A stretch of 36,443 bases of DNA, from the NCBI GenBank assembly GCA_966250375.1, contig CBINHE010000044.1, positions 1 through 36,443 on the forward strand. Reading direction: 5' to 3'. The translations under genes and the position numbers were made by a program. The notes beneath the pieces were generated by a model. That model was not told the origin of the DNA. It saw only the letters and a list, made by a program, of their open reading frames with translations, and searched no databases. This DNA comes from CAMLDH01 sp966250375 (lineage in GTDB: Bacteria > Pseudomonadota > Gammaproteobacteria > Burkholderiales > Burkholderiaceae_D). This document shows positions 14,860 to 23,120 of this stretch, piece by piece (positions within the stretch are counted from its first letter, which is position 1; each line of letters starts with the position of its first letter).

Positions 14860-15729
14860 TTAAACCGCAGCCGCACCGGCAACGATCTCGGACAGTTCTT
14901 TGGTAATCGCAGCCTGACGAGTCTTGTTATAAATCAGCTTCAACTCGCCAATCACGTTGCCTGCGTTATCGGATGCCGACTTCATTGCCACCATGCGTGC
15001 CGATTGCTCGGAGGCCATGTTTTCTGCAACGGCTTGATAAATCAGCGCTTCGACATAACGCACCAGCAACTCATCGATTACCGTCGGGGCGTCAGGCTCA
15101 TAAATGTAATCCCACGAATGGTTACCTTTATCACCCGCCAGCTTTTCAGCGGCCAACGGCAGCAATTGGTCCAGCATCGGCTCCTGCTTCATCGTGTTAA
15201 TGAATTTGGTGTACACGAGGTATACCGCATCGAGCTTGCCGTCCTGATACGCATCGAGCAACACCTTGACCGGACCAATCAACTTGTCCAGATGCGGTGT
15301 GTCGCCGAGTTGGATTGCATGCGACACCACCTTGGCGCCGATACGATTCAGGAAACCGAAACCTTTGTTGCCGATTGCGACCGCGTCCACCTTGATGCCC
15401 TGACCTTCGAGTTCGCGCATTTTGGTGGTCACCAAACGCAATGCGTTGGTGTTCAAACCGCCGCACAAACCCTTGTCGGTCGTGACAACGATCAAACCCA
15501 CCGTCTTGGCCGCGTTTTGCTTGACCAGGAACGGGTGCGTGTACTCCGGATTGGCTTGCGACAAGTTAGAGGCGATATTACGAATCTTGTCACTATAGGG
15601 ACGGGCCGACCGCATCCGGTCCTGCGCTTTGCGCATTTTGGATGCAGCGACCATTTCCATCGCCTTAGTGATCTTCTTCGTATTTTCTACGCTCTTGATC
15701 TTGCCACGTATCTCTTTACCTGCAGCCAT
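14860..15729 (-). CDS. atpG: ATP synthase gamma subunit
   Basis: The 289-residue rotor-shaft subunit of F1 connects the c-ring to the catalytic head. The N-terminal helix (AAGKEIRGKIKSVENTKKITKAMEMVAASKMRKAQ) and the C-terminal helix (AMKSASDNAGNVIGELKLIYNKTRQAAITKELSEIVAGAAA) are the classic coiled-coil shaft signatures; the central Rossmann-like part has TDKGLCGGLN. Length is normal. It lies 30 bases after atpA and is part of the complete atp operon. Confidence 0.98.
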   Translation of the reverse strand: MAAGKEIRGKIKSVENTKKITKAMEMVAASKMRKAQDRMRSARPYSDKIRNIASNLSQANPEYTHPFLVKQNAAKTVGLIVVTTDKGLCGGLNTNALRLVTTKMRELEGQGIKVDAVAIGNKGFGFLNRIGAKVVSHAIQLGDTPHLDKLIGPVKVLLDAYQDGKLDAVYLVYTKFINTMKQEPMLDQLLPLAAEKLAGDKGNHSWDYIYEPDAPTVIDELLVRYVEALIYQAVAENMASEQSARMVAMKSASDNAGNVIGELKLIYNKTRQAAITKELSEIVAGAAAV

Positions 15730-15759
15730 GAGTTATTACTCCTTCAGCTCCAGTTAAGA

Positions 15760-17295
15760 TCAGAATGATTTTTTGAAATCAGCAATCGCGGCGGCCAATG
15801 CAGCTTCGCCGTCTTTGTCGAGTTGCTTGGTTTCTTCGATCTTCTGCAACAGCGCAGCGTGGCTAGTCTTCATGAAGTTGTGCAGGCCGGATTCAAAGGC
15901 CAATACTTTCTTCACTTCGATGCTGTCGAAATAGCCTTTATTCACGGCAAACAACGACACGGCCATCAGCGAAATTGGCAGCGGCGAGTATTGCGATTGC
16001 TTCAGCAACTCGGTCACGCGGGCGCCGCGATCCAACTGCTTGCGGGTCGCTTCGTCGAGGTCGGATGCGAACTGCGCGAACGCAGCCAATTCACGATACT
16101 GCGCCAAGTCGGTACGAATACCGCCGGACAGGTTTTTGATGACCTTGGTCTGTGCGGCACCACCGACGCGCGACACCGAGATACCGGCGTTAATCGCAGG
16201 ACGGATACCAGCATTGAACAGTGATGTTTCAAGGAAGATCTGACCGTCGGTAATCGAAATCACGTTGGTCGGAACGAACGCGGACACGTCGCCGGCTTGC
16301 GTTTCAATGATCGGCAATGCTGTCAGCGAACCGGTCTTGCCTTTGACTTCGCCATTGGTGAATTTCTCGACATAATCGGGATTTACGCGAGCAGCACGCT
16401 CAAGCAGACGGCTGTGCAGGTAGAACACGTCACCAGGGTAAGCTTCGCGGCCTGGCGGACGGCGCAGCAGCAGCGACACTTGGCGGTAAGCCACGGCTTG
16501 CTTGGACAGATCGTCATAAATAATCAGCGCATCTTCACCGCGATCGCGGAAATATTCGCCCATTGCGCAGCCAGAGTAGGCCGACACGTATTGCATCGCG
16601 GCGGATTCGGAAGCGGTCGCGGCAACCACGATGGTGTAGTCCATTGCGCCGTGTTGTTCCAGCGCGCGCACCACGTTTTTGACGGACGATGCTTTTTGGC
16701 CGATCGCGACGTAGATACAGGTCATGTTCTGACCCTTTTGATTGATGATCGCATCAATCGCTACCGCGGATTTACCAGTTTGACGATCGCCGATGATCAA
16801 TTCGCGCTGACCGCGGCCAATCGGCACCATCGAGTCAATCGACTTCAGGCCGGTTTGCATCGGTTGCGATACGGATTGACGAGCGATAACGCCCGGCGCG
16901 ATCTTTTCGATCGGTGCGGACAGTTTGGCATTGATCGGGCCTTTGCCATCGATCGGCTGACCGAGTGCATCGACCACGCGGCCACGGAGCTCCGGACCAA
17001 TCGGCACTTCCAGAATACGGCCTGTGCACTTGACAGTATCGCCTTCGGAAATGTGTTCGTATTCGCCCAGAATAACGGCGCCGACGGAGTCGCGCTCGAG
17101 GTTCAGTGCGAGGCCGAACGTATTGCCCGGGAATTCCAGCATTTCGCCTTGCATCGCATCGGACAAACCGTGGATGCGGACGATGCCGTCGGTAACGGAG
17201 ATAACCGTACCTTGATTGCGAATTTCAGCGGTGTCGCCGAGCCCTTGAATCCGGCTCTTGATCAGCTCGCTGATTTCAGACGGGTTGAGTTGCAT
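15760..17295 (-). CDS. atpA: ATP synthase alpha subunit
   Basis: The 511-residue non-catalytic nucleotide-binding subunit of F1 starts with the usual MQLNPSEISELIKSRI. Walker A is GDRQTGKSA, the signature PAINAGISVSRVGGAAQ is intact, and the Arg finger region (SISRVG-type) is conserved as SVSRVG. Full length for the family. It follows atpH by an 83-base spacer containing a hairpin. Confidence 0.98.
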   Translation of the reverse strand: MQLNPSEISELIKSRIQGLGDTAEIRNQGTVISVTDGIVRIHGLSDAMQGEMLEFPGNTFGLALNLERDSVGAVILGEYEHISEGDTVKCTGRILEVPIGPELRGRVVDALGQPIDGKGPINAKLSAPIEKIAPGVIARQSVSQPMQTGLKSIDSMVPIGRGQRELIIGDRQTGKSAVAIDAIINQKGQNMTCIYVAIGQKASSVKNVVRALEQHGAMDYTIVVAATASESAAMQYVSAYSGCAMGEYFRDRGEDALIIYDDLSKQAVAYRQVSLLLRRPPGREAYPGDVFYLHSRLLERAARVNPDYVEKFTNGEVKGKTGSLTALPIIETQAGDVSAFVPTNVISITDGQIFLETSLFNAGIRPAINAGISVSRVGGAAQTKVIKNLSGGIRTDLAQYRELAAFAQFASDLDEATRKQLDRGARVTELLKQSQYSPLPISLMAVSLFAVNKGYFDSIEVKKVLAFESGLHNFMKTSHAALLQKIEETKQLDKDGEAALAAAIADFKKSF

Positions 17296-17311
17296 ATTCC
17301 TAACTCCTGAT

Positions 17312-17365
17312 TTGTTGGGGACGAAGTAGCGTGACGCCTAGGCCACGCTTAACACAGTCCCGCAA
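17312..17365 (-). promoter_or_regulatory. Hairpin in the atpH-atpA spacer
   Basis: On the minus strand nested arms GGGAC/GTCCC and AGCGTG/CACGCT enclose GGCCTAGGCGT. The flank GCTTAACACAGTCCCGCAATACA closely resembles GCTTAACTCTGTCTCGCAAGACA at 14834 onward in the atpG-atpD spacer, so the two hairpins look like diverged copies. No T-run follows; possible role in differential expression. Confidence 0.55.
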
Positions 17366-17378
17366 TACATAAAATTGC

Positions 17379-17915
17379 TTACGCAGCCAAAGCAACGTGC
17401 ATCTGCTGCAGCTTGGCACGAACCGAAGTGTCGAGCACTTCGTCGCCAACCAGCACGCGCACGCCGCCGATCAGTGCAGGATCGACTGTTACCGATGATG
17501 GATTGAGCTTGCGGCCGAATTTTTTCTCCAGCGTGGCGACCAACTCTTTTACCTGCGCGTCGCTTAGTTCAAACGCGCTGGTGATTTCGGCATCCGCAGC
17601 GCCTTCCTGTGCATTTTTCAATGCATGGAATTGCGCGCCGATTTCCGGCAACAAGCTCATGCGGCCATTTTCAACCAGCATGTTGATGAAGTTTTTCGCT
17701 TCATTGTTGACCGGAGATTTCAGCACCGACAAAAATGTATCGACGATCAACTGGTTCGATACCTTGGGATTGTCGGCGAGCGCCTTGACATCAGGGAGGG
17801 CCGCAACTTGCGCCATCTCGGAAACGAGATCGGACCAAGCCGATAAATTACCGGACTTGGCCACACGGAACAAAGCTTCTGCGTAAGGGCGAGCTATCGT
17901 TGCGAGTTCTGCCAT
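17379..17915 (-). CDS. atpH: ATP synthase delta subunit
   Basis: The 178-residue stator subunit (OSCP homologue) links the b-subunit dimer to the top of F1. The N-terminus ELATIARPYAEALFRVA is the family signature, and the C-terminal part (VDPALIGGVRVLVGDEVLDTSVRAKLQQMHVAL) matches the conserved delta motif. Length is normal. It begins 2 bases after the atpF stop codon, consistent with tight coupling. Confidence 0.97.
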   Translation of the reverse strand: MAELATIARPYAEALFRVAKSGNLSAWSDLVSEMAQVAALPDVKALADNPKVSNQLIVDTFLSVLKSPVNNEAKNFINMLVENGRMSLLPEIGAQFHALKNAQEGAADAEITSAFELSDAQVKELVATLEKKFGRKLNPSSVTVDPALIGGVRVLVGDEVLDTSVRAKLQQMHVALAA

Positions 17916-17917
17916 GA

Positions 17918-18388
17918 TTACAGTTCTATCTTCAATTGGTTCAACAAGTCAGCATGCGCTGCTGCATTGATCTCACGCTTGAGAATTTGCTCGGCGCCTT
18001 TGACCGCGAGGGTCGCTACTTCGCCGCGCAGTGTTTCACGCGCTTTGGTCACTTGTTGTTCCGCATCGGCTTTGGCAGCGGCGATGATGCGCGCGGCTTC
18101 TTCCGAGGCAGTTTTCTTGGCGTCTTCGACAATGCCCAAGGCGCGCTTTTCAGCATCGCCAATGCGCTTTTGGCCTTCGTCTTTGGCGGCAACCAGTTCT
18201 GCCTGCGCGCGCTTCTCAGCGGCAACCATCGCTGCTTTGCCTTTGTCGGCAGCAGCCAACCCGTCCGCAATCTTCCGTGCGCGCTCGTCGAGCGCTTTCA
18301 TCAGCGGTGGCCACACGAATTTCATCGTGAAAGTCGCCAGGATGAAGAAGACCACGAACTGCGCAATCAATGTTGCATTTAAGTTCAC
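17918..18388 (-). CDS. atpF: ATP synthase b subunit
   Basis: The protein has 156 residues when started at the GTG at 18388 (MNLNATLIAQFVVFFILATF), the usual length and N-terminus of AtpF in betaproteobacteria; AAGGAA precedes it. The frame is open for 21 more codons upstream, but that part lacks family similarity. A single N-terminal membrane helix (residues 5-25) is followed by a long Ala/Lys/Glu-rich coiled coil that forms the peripheral stalk dimer holding delta and the alpha3beta3 head. The use of GTG is the only unusual detail. Confidence 0.95.
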   Translation of the reverse strand: MNLNATLIAQFVVFFILATFTMKFVWPPLMKALDERARKIADGLAAADKGKAAMVAAEKRAQAELVAAKDEGQKRIGDAEKRALGIVEDAKKTASEEAARIIAAAKADAEQQVTKARETLRGEVATLAVKGAEQILKREINAAAHADLLNQLKIEL

Positions 18389-18466
18389 GGTAAGTTCCTT
18401 CTCAGAATAACGTGTGCCGAGCACTTGGCCGTACTGACCTTTGCCCGGCAAAATGAGAACAGGCGA

Positions 18467-18712
18467 TTAGCCCTTGATGAATGGGTTCGCGAAAGCAAAC
18501 ATCATCGCGATACCAACACCAATCAGGAACGCCGCGTCGATCAGACCTGCCAACAGGAACATCTTGGTTTGCAGGGCGTTCATCAGCTCAGGTTGACGAG
18601 CCGAAGCCTCGATGAACTTGCCACCCATGAGAGCGATACCAATACAAGCACCGATAGCGCCCAGACCAATAATCAAACCACAAGCCAATGCAACGAAAGA
18701 GACGTCAGTCAT
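18467..18712 (-). CDS. atpE: ATP synthase c subunit
   Basis: The 81-residue proteolipid forms the rotating ring of Fo. Two membrane helices flank a polar loop (ARQPE). The first helix has the Gly/Ala packing motif GLGAIGACIGIALMGG. The ion-binding carboxylate is the Asp in LAGLIDAAFLIG of helix 2, and the residues around it look like a proton-type rather than a sodium-type ring. ARQPELMNALQTKMFLLAG is the family signature. Spacers of 78 bases to atpF and 161 bases to atpB are wider than elsewhere in the operon, which would fit the high copy number of this subunit. Confidence 0.97.
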   Translation of the reverse strand: MTDVSFVALACGLIIGLGAIGACIGIALMGGKFIEASARQPELMNALQTKMFLLAGLIDAAFLIGVGIAMMFAFANPFIKG

Positions 18713-18873
18713 GAAAACTCCTTAAGGATAGTCAAAAGTTAAAAATTAAAAACCAAAAATACTGCGAAACCTGCACTTACTTCAAAACAAAATCTATATG
18801 TTGCGGGACAGGGCAGGCAGCGCATGCTTAATCGCAATGTCAGGCTAAGCCTCCCCCTTCCGCCCTCAATAAA

Positions 18874-19716
18874 TCAATGCCCTTCGTGTGCTTGGCCGAT
18901 ATACACCAAGGTCAGCATCATGAAAATAAAGGCTTGCAACACAACGATCAGAATATGGAAAATTGCCCAGATGGTGCCTGCAAAAACATGCATGCCGAAA
19001 CCCCACCAGGTAGCGGTCGAGCCGAGCAGCGCAATCAGCAGGAAAACCAATTCGCCAGCATACATATTGCCGAACAGCCGCATGCCGAGCGATACGGTTT
19101 TGGCGGCGAATTCAATGCAGTTCAAGATGAGATTGGGAATCCATAAAAGCGGATTTGAGCCAAACGGTGCGCAGAACAGCTCATGAACAAAACCGCCCAG
19201 GCCTTTGATCTTGACGTTATAAAAGAGCATGAGAGCAAACACGCCCAGCGCCATACCCAAGGTGCCGTTCAGATCGGCAGTCGGGACTACCCGGTGATGC
19301 ATTTCGCCCAGACCGAACCAACCGAATACCGTGGCAAACAGATCGACCGGCAAAAAGTCCATTGAATTCATCAACAAGACCCACACGAAGACGGTCAGCG
19401 CCAGCGGCGCGATGAAAGCGCGATTGCCGTGCACAATGGACTTCGACTGATCCTCAACCATTTCGACCACCATCTCGACCAACGCCTGGAAGCGACCAGG
19501 AACGCCGGAGGTAGCACGGCGCGCCGCCATCCACATGAACAAACAACCGAGCACACCCATCGTAACGGACCAGAACACTGTATCCATATTGATAACGTGA
19601 AAATCGACCATCGAATGTTGATGCGCGGACTGTAAATGTCCAAGATGGTGCTGGATATATTCTGTGGCGGTCGGTGCGTGTGCCGCCACCTCGCTTGCAG
19701 CCAGTTCAGTTGTCAT
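18874..19716 (-). CDS. atpB: ATP synthase a subunit
   Basis: The 280-residue membrane subunit provides the proton half-channels of Fo. It has about six hydrophobic segments. The essential arginine is in the conserved helix SLGMRLFGNMYAGELVFLLIALL, and the C-terminal helix pair has the Gln/His residues (AIFHILIVVLQAFIFMMLTLVYIGQAHEGH) seen in betaproteobacterial AtpB. It starts one base before the atpI stop codon region, so atpI and atpB are directly adjacent. Confidence 0.97.
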   Translation of the reverse strand: MTTELAASEVAAHAPTATEYIQHHLGHLQSAHQHSMVDFHVINMDTVFWSVTMGVLGCLFMWMAARRATSGVPGRFQALVEMVVEMVEDQSKSIVHGNRAFIAPLALTVFVWVLLMNSMDFLPVDLFATVFGWFGLGEMHHRVVPTADLNGTLGMALGVFALMLFYNVKIKGLGGFVHELFCAPFGSNPLLWIPNLILNCIEFAAKTVSLGMRLFGNMYAGELVFLLIALLGSTATWWGFGMHVFAGTIWAIFHILIVVLQAFIFMMLTLVYIGQAHEGH

Positions 19717-19717
19717 G

Positions 19718-20053
19718 TCAGTGCCTAAATAATAAGATGATGTAACTTTTCAGCGCTACGATGAACCCGGCGATCAGCGCCAGCCAGTTCAAATCGCGGT
19801 ACAGCCATGCGGTCGCGCCTAGCAGCGCCACCGTTAATGCAATCTTGATAAATTCACCGATGAAAAACGACATCGGATTGGCTTCGGACTTTTTGGCATT
19901 GGCGAGCAAGCGTAGCGCAAACAAGCCATTCGGCACCACACAGCACAGCCCCCCTAGAAGCGCGGACAACAGCGCGGGCACGCCCCCCAATAGCCCAGCA
20001 ATCAAGCCGGCGACAATCGTGGTCGCAAGTTGCAGAAGGACGACGCGCAGCAT
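19718..20053 (-). CDS. atpI: ATP synthase subunit I (AtpI)
   Basis: From the ATG at 20053 the protein has 111 residues; CAGGACA lies upstream. An ATG at 20089 gives 123 residues but has no ribosome binding site and adds a basic tail. Four hydrophobic segments (VVLLQLATTIVAGLIAGLLGG, ALLSALLGGLCCVVPNGLFAL, FFIGEFIKIALTVALLGATAWL, LALIAGFIVALKSYIILLF) match the short AtpI family, thought to help c-ring assembly or Mg2+ supply. It is the first gene of the atp operon, directly behind a consensus promoter. Confidence 0.88.
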   Translation of the reverse strand: MLRVVLLQLATTIVAGLIAGLLGGVPALLSALLGGLCCVVPNGLFALRLLANAKKSEANPMSFFIGEFIKIALTVALLGATAWLYRDLNWLALIAGFIVALKSYIILLFRH

Positions 20054-20149
20054 TCTTGTCCTGAATCGTGCAACCCGTGGCCTGTCCATGTGGACAACCA
20101 GTACGGGCCGAGGTGAATTCTATGGGAGTGTGTTCTGTGAAGCCACGGG

Positions 20150-20179
20150 ATTATAAAGGCTTTCCACAGATGACGTCAA
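20150..20179 (-). promoter_or_regulatory. Promoter of the ATP synthase operon
   Basis: Minus strand: -35 TTGACG (20179..20174), 18-base spacer, -10 TATAAT (20155..20150). This is a near-consensus sigma-70 promoter. Transcription would start near 20143, leaving a leader of about 90 bases before the atpI ATG at 20053. Confidence 0.85.
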
Positions 20180-20621
20180 ACGTTTGATGGTCCGCAACTC
20201 TTGGTTTGATGGGATTGTTCTGTCAGCGCTATCCGCGCAGTTAGTGCGCTAATTGCGACCCGGCTTCCAGATCCGCTGCCCGCATTGATATGTTTATGCT
20301 GGCCGATATCATGAAACCGGATGCTCCAAATTTCAGCCAATGATGGTTGCTTGACAATGCCCGTCGGGGGTAGCTCGCCATATTCCACTCGGCATCTTGG
20401 AAGACACTAGCACCTTCGACATCGCCCTCCTTGCTCACGATGAAAACCATAAGTTTACTTCGCCGTTAAAATTAATTGTAATTTCTACGCGGCATTTTTG
20501 TAGGAGCGGGCCTTGCCCGCGATAGATGTCAGCACATGCAAGCTATCGCGGCAAGGCCCGCTCCTATAAATTCACCGTTTCTTTTGCATGACTACTTAAG
20601 CAAAAACATGCCTCCCGTATT
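20180..20621. other. Intergenic region between the atp promoter and parB
   Basis: Open frames here are short, lack ribosome binding sites and resemble nothing known. The region contains the REP pair at 20499-20568. No terminator with a T-run was found after parB. Confidence 0.5.
20499..20568. repeat. REP-like inverted repeat
   Basis: Arms TAGGAGCGGGCCTTGCCCGC-GATAG (20501-20525) and CTATCGCGGC-AAGGCCCGCTCCTA (20543-20567) are nearly perfect inverted repeats with a 17-base loop. The unit closely resembles the REP sequences abundant in Pseudomonas (GTAGGAGCGGGCTTGCCCGC type). Two units in opposite orientation form a BIME-like pair. Confidence 0.8.
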
Positions 20622-21518
20622 TCAAAGTTCGACACGCAATTTCGAAATCACACCATCCAGAGCGTCGAGGTCGGCGAAGTCGATGATGAGCTGGCCCTTG
20701 TTTTTGGCGCTCAACTTGATCGTGACCTGAGTGGCGAGTGCGTCGGACAACTCTTCTTCCAGCCGCGTGATGTCGCGCGATTTTTCCTTGCTGTTGTCGC
20801 GCGGCTTGTTGGCGGATGCCTGTTCGGTGGTCGTGCGTGCCACCAGCTTTTCGGCTTCGCGCACCGACATGCGCTTGGCGACGATTTGATTAGCCAGTGA
20901 AATTTGCGTGGCGCCATCAACCGCCAATAATGCACGCGCGTGGCCCATGTCGATATCGCTTGCCATCAGCATAGTTTGCACCGGCTTGGCCAGGTTCAAC
21001 AACCGCAGCAGATTCGATACCGCGCTGCGCGAGCGGCCGACCGCACCGGCTGCCTGCTCATGCGTGAAATCGAAATCGGTAATCAGGCGATGAATGCCTT
21101 GCGCTTCTTCGAGCGGGTTCAAGTCTTCACGCTGGATGTTTTCGATCAGCGCCATGGCGGCGGCGGCCTGGTCGTCGACATCCTTTACCAGTACCGGCAC
21201 TTCGGTCAGGCCGGCAATTTGCGCTGCTCGGAAACGGCGCTCACCGGCGATGATTTCGTATTTGTCCGAACCGTTGTGCCCGACCGGTCGCACTAAAATC
21301 GGTTGCATCAAGCCTTGTGCCTTGATCGAGGCGGCAAGTTCATTGAGCGCGCCTTCATCCATGCGCGTGCGCGGCTGATATTTGCCGGCTTGCAGTTGCT
21401 CGATCAACAGCGCCGACGGTGCGCCGGGTACGCCCGGCACCGCTTCGGCAATATCGGAAGATCCGCCGAGCAATGCATCCAGTCCGCGGCCGAGGCCTTT
21501 AGGTTTTTTCGTGACCAT
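20622..21518 (-). CDS. parB: Chromosome-partitioning protein ParB
   Basis: From the ATG at 21518 the protein has 298 residues; GGGAA precedes it, whereas an ATG four codons upstream has no such site. ParB is a CTPase-type clamp that loads at parS and spreads along DNA. The N-terminal segment KPKGLGRGLDALLGG is the ParA-stimulating motif; the NTP-binding boxes appear as QPRTRM, PILVRPV and GERRFRAA; the helix-turn-helix is HEQAAGAVGRSRSAVSNLLRLL; the C-terminal dimer domain ends GVISKLRVEL. It follows parA by about 150 bases. Two parS sites lie 3.8 kb away at 25316 and 25461. Confidence 0.96.
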   Translation of the reverse strand: MVTKKPKGLGRGLDALLGGSSDIAEAVPGVPGAPSALLIEQLQAGKYQPRTRMDEGALNELAASIKAQGLMQPILVRPVGHNGSDKYEIIAGERRFRAAQIAGLTEVPVLVKDVDDQAAAAMALIENIQREDLNPLEEAQGIHRLITDFDFTHEQAAGAVGRSRSAVSNLLRLLNLAKPVQTMLMASDIDMGHARALLAVDGATQISLANQIVAKRMSVREAEKLVARTTTEQASANKPRDNSKEKSRDITRLEEELSDALATQVTIKLSAKNKGQLIIDFADLDALDGVISKLRVEL

Positions 21519-21672
21519 GATTTCCCGCATTTTTTAATTTGTTGAGCATGCAGCCTGGATGTTAAGCAGTGAAGAAATCAGCGGCGTTGGCGAGGGTTTG
21601 CCGCGACACTATTCCGGACGCGCTTCGCTTCTTCAGGCTACCGATTATGATCGATGCAAGTTCTCAAATTGC

Positions 21673-22443
21673 TTAAATTGTTTTAATCCGTTCAACCATT
21701 TCCGCGCCAAACGCGACGTATGCTTGTGCGCCTTTTGCGGTCGGATCGAAACAGACGCCAGGCATGCCGTAGGACGGCGCTTCCGCCAGACGCACATTGC
21801 GTGGAATGATGGTCTTGAAAACCTTGCCGCCGAAGTGTTGTTCCAGTTGTGCCGATACTTGCTGTGACAGCGTCATGCGCGGATCGAACATTACGCGCAA
21901 CAGACCGATGATTTTCAGGTCGGTGTTCAGCTTGGCGTGCACCTTCTTGATCGTGTTGACCAGATCCGACAATCCTTCCAGTGCGTAGTATTCGCACTGC
22001 ATTGGAATGATCACGCCATGTGCCGCACACAAGCCGTTCAGCGTGAGCAGCGACAGCGCCGGCGGACAATCGATCAGCACGAAATCGTATTCGGCATCGA
22101 CTGTAGCGAGCGCATCCTTCAGACGCTTTTCGCGGTTGTCGAGTTCGACCATCTCGACCTCGGCACCGGCCAGTTCGCGATTGGCCGGCAACACATCGAA
22201 ATGACCGGCCTCGGACGTTTTGCGTACAGTCTTGACATCGGACATGCCGACCAAGACTTCATAAATCGATGCGGTGAGTTCAGCCTTGTTGATGCCTGCG
22301 CCCATGGTCGCATTGCCTTGCGGATCGAGGTCGACCAGCAAGACGCGTTGCTTCAGTCGCGCAAGGCCCGCCGCGAGGTTGACGGCGGTGGTGGTTTTGC
22401 CGACACCGCCCTTTTGATTCGCGACGCAGAAAATTTTGGCCAT
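21673..22443 (-). CDS. parA: Chromosome-partitioning ATPase ParA (Soj)
   Basis: The 256-residue deviant Walker-type ATPase drives origin segregation together with ParB-parS. The N-terminal P-loop is KGGVGKTT (residues 10-17), with the signature lysine; Walker A' and B-like segments follow (VLLVDLDPQGNA, FVLIDCPPALSLL). Length and motifs are those of chromosomal Soj proteins rather than longer plasmid ParA, since no N-terminal helix-turn-helix is present. It starts 6 bases after rsmG ends, in the conserved order mnmG-rsmG-parA-parB. Confidence 0.96.
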   Translation of the reverse strand: MAKIFCVANQKGGVGKTTTAVNLAAGLARLKQRVLLVDLDPQGNATMGAGINKAELTASIYEVLVGMSDVKTVRKTSEAGHFDVLPANRELAGAEVEMVELDNREKRLKDALATVDAEYDFVLIDCPPALSLLTLNGLCAAHGVIIPMQCEYYALEGLSDLVNTIKKVHAKLNTDLKIIGLLRVMFDPRMTLSQQVSAQLEQHFGGKVFKTIIPRNVRLAEAPSYGMPGVCFDPTAKGAQAYVAFGAEMVERIKTI

Positions 22444-22449
22444 ATATAG

Positions 22450-23109
22450 TTAGTTGTCGGTTTCAATAAAAATCAAATGCCTTTCGGCATCAAGACCCGG
22501 CACGAGCAAGGGCTGTACCTGCGTCACTTTCCATCCTGTCGGCAGGCGTGCGATTTCATCGTGCGGCACCACGCCCTTCATCGCGATGAAGCGTCCGCCC
22601 TCTTCCAGCAAATGACCGGACCAGTTCACGAAGTCGCACAGTTCGGCGAATGCGCGGGAGGTGATTACGTCAAACTTGTGCCGCACTTGCAACTGCTCGA
22701 CGCGTGCGGTATGCACCGTCACATTGGCGAGTCCGAGTTCCGCTTTTGCCTGCGTAAGGAATGCTGTTTTTTTATGCACCGTATCGATCATTGACACGCG
22801 CATGCCGGGACGCGCTTGCGCTGCCCAAATCGCCAGCACCATGCCGGGCAAGCCGCCGCCGGCACCGACATCGAGCACGTTATTCGCGTTGGCAAATGCC
22901 GGTACCGCCGCCAGCGAATCGAGTAGATGCTGCGTGACCATCTGCATCGGATCGCGCACCGCAGTCAGGTTGTACACGGCATTCCATTTCGACAGTAGCG
23001 CAACGTAGTCGAGCAGTTGGGCGATTTGTGCATCGCACAAATCCAGTTGCAATGCGCGCACGCCGTCGGTCAAGGCATGCGTCAGCGCGGCGCGGTCAGC
23101 TACAGTCAT
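22450..23109 (-). CDS. rsmG: 16S rRNA (guanine-N7) methyltransferase RsmG (GidB)
   Basis: The 219-residue SAM-dependent methyltransferase modifies G527 of 16S rRNA. The SAM-binding motif is NNVLDVGAGGGLPGMVLAI (about residues 77-95); the family segment LLSKWNAVYNLTAVRDP is at the N-terminal side, and VITSRAFAEL follows later. AGGAC lies about 8 bases before the ATG. It is 11 bases after mnmG, so the two are co-transcribed. Loss of this enzyme gives low-level streptomycin resistance in several bacteria (established for the family). Confidence 0.96.
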   Translation of the reverse strand: MTVADRAALTHALTDGVRALQLDLCDAQIAQLLDYVALLSKWNAVYNLTAVRDPMQMVTQHLLDSLAAVPAFANANNVLDVGAGGGLPGMVLAIWAAQARPGMRVSMIDTVHKKTAFLTQAKAELGLANVTVHTARVEQLQVRHKFDVITSRAFAELCDFVNWSGHLLEEGGRFIAMKGVVPHDEIARLPTGWKVTQVQPLLVPGLDAERHLIFIETDN

Positions 23110-23120
23110 TGGATAAGTCC

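Noticed and set aside
16297..17310. Long plus-strand open frame (337 codons) opposite atpA
   Set aside because: It lies fully antisense to an unmistakable atpA gene, has no ribosome binding site and has a His/Arg/Gln-rich composition typical of shadow frames.
20176..20450. Two overlapping minus-strand small frames upstream of the atp promoter
   Set aside because: No Shine-Dalgarno sequence, no hydrophobic or family motif; they lie just upstream of a clear sigma-70 promoter.
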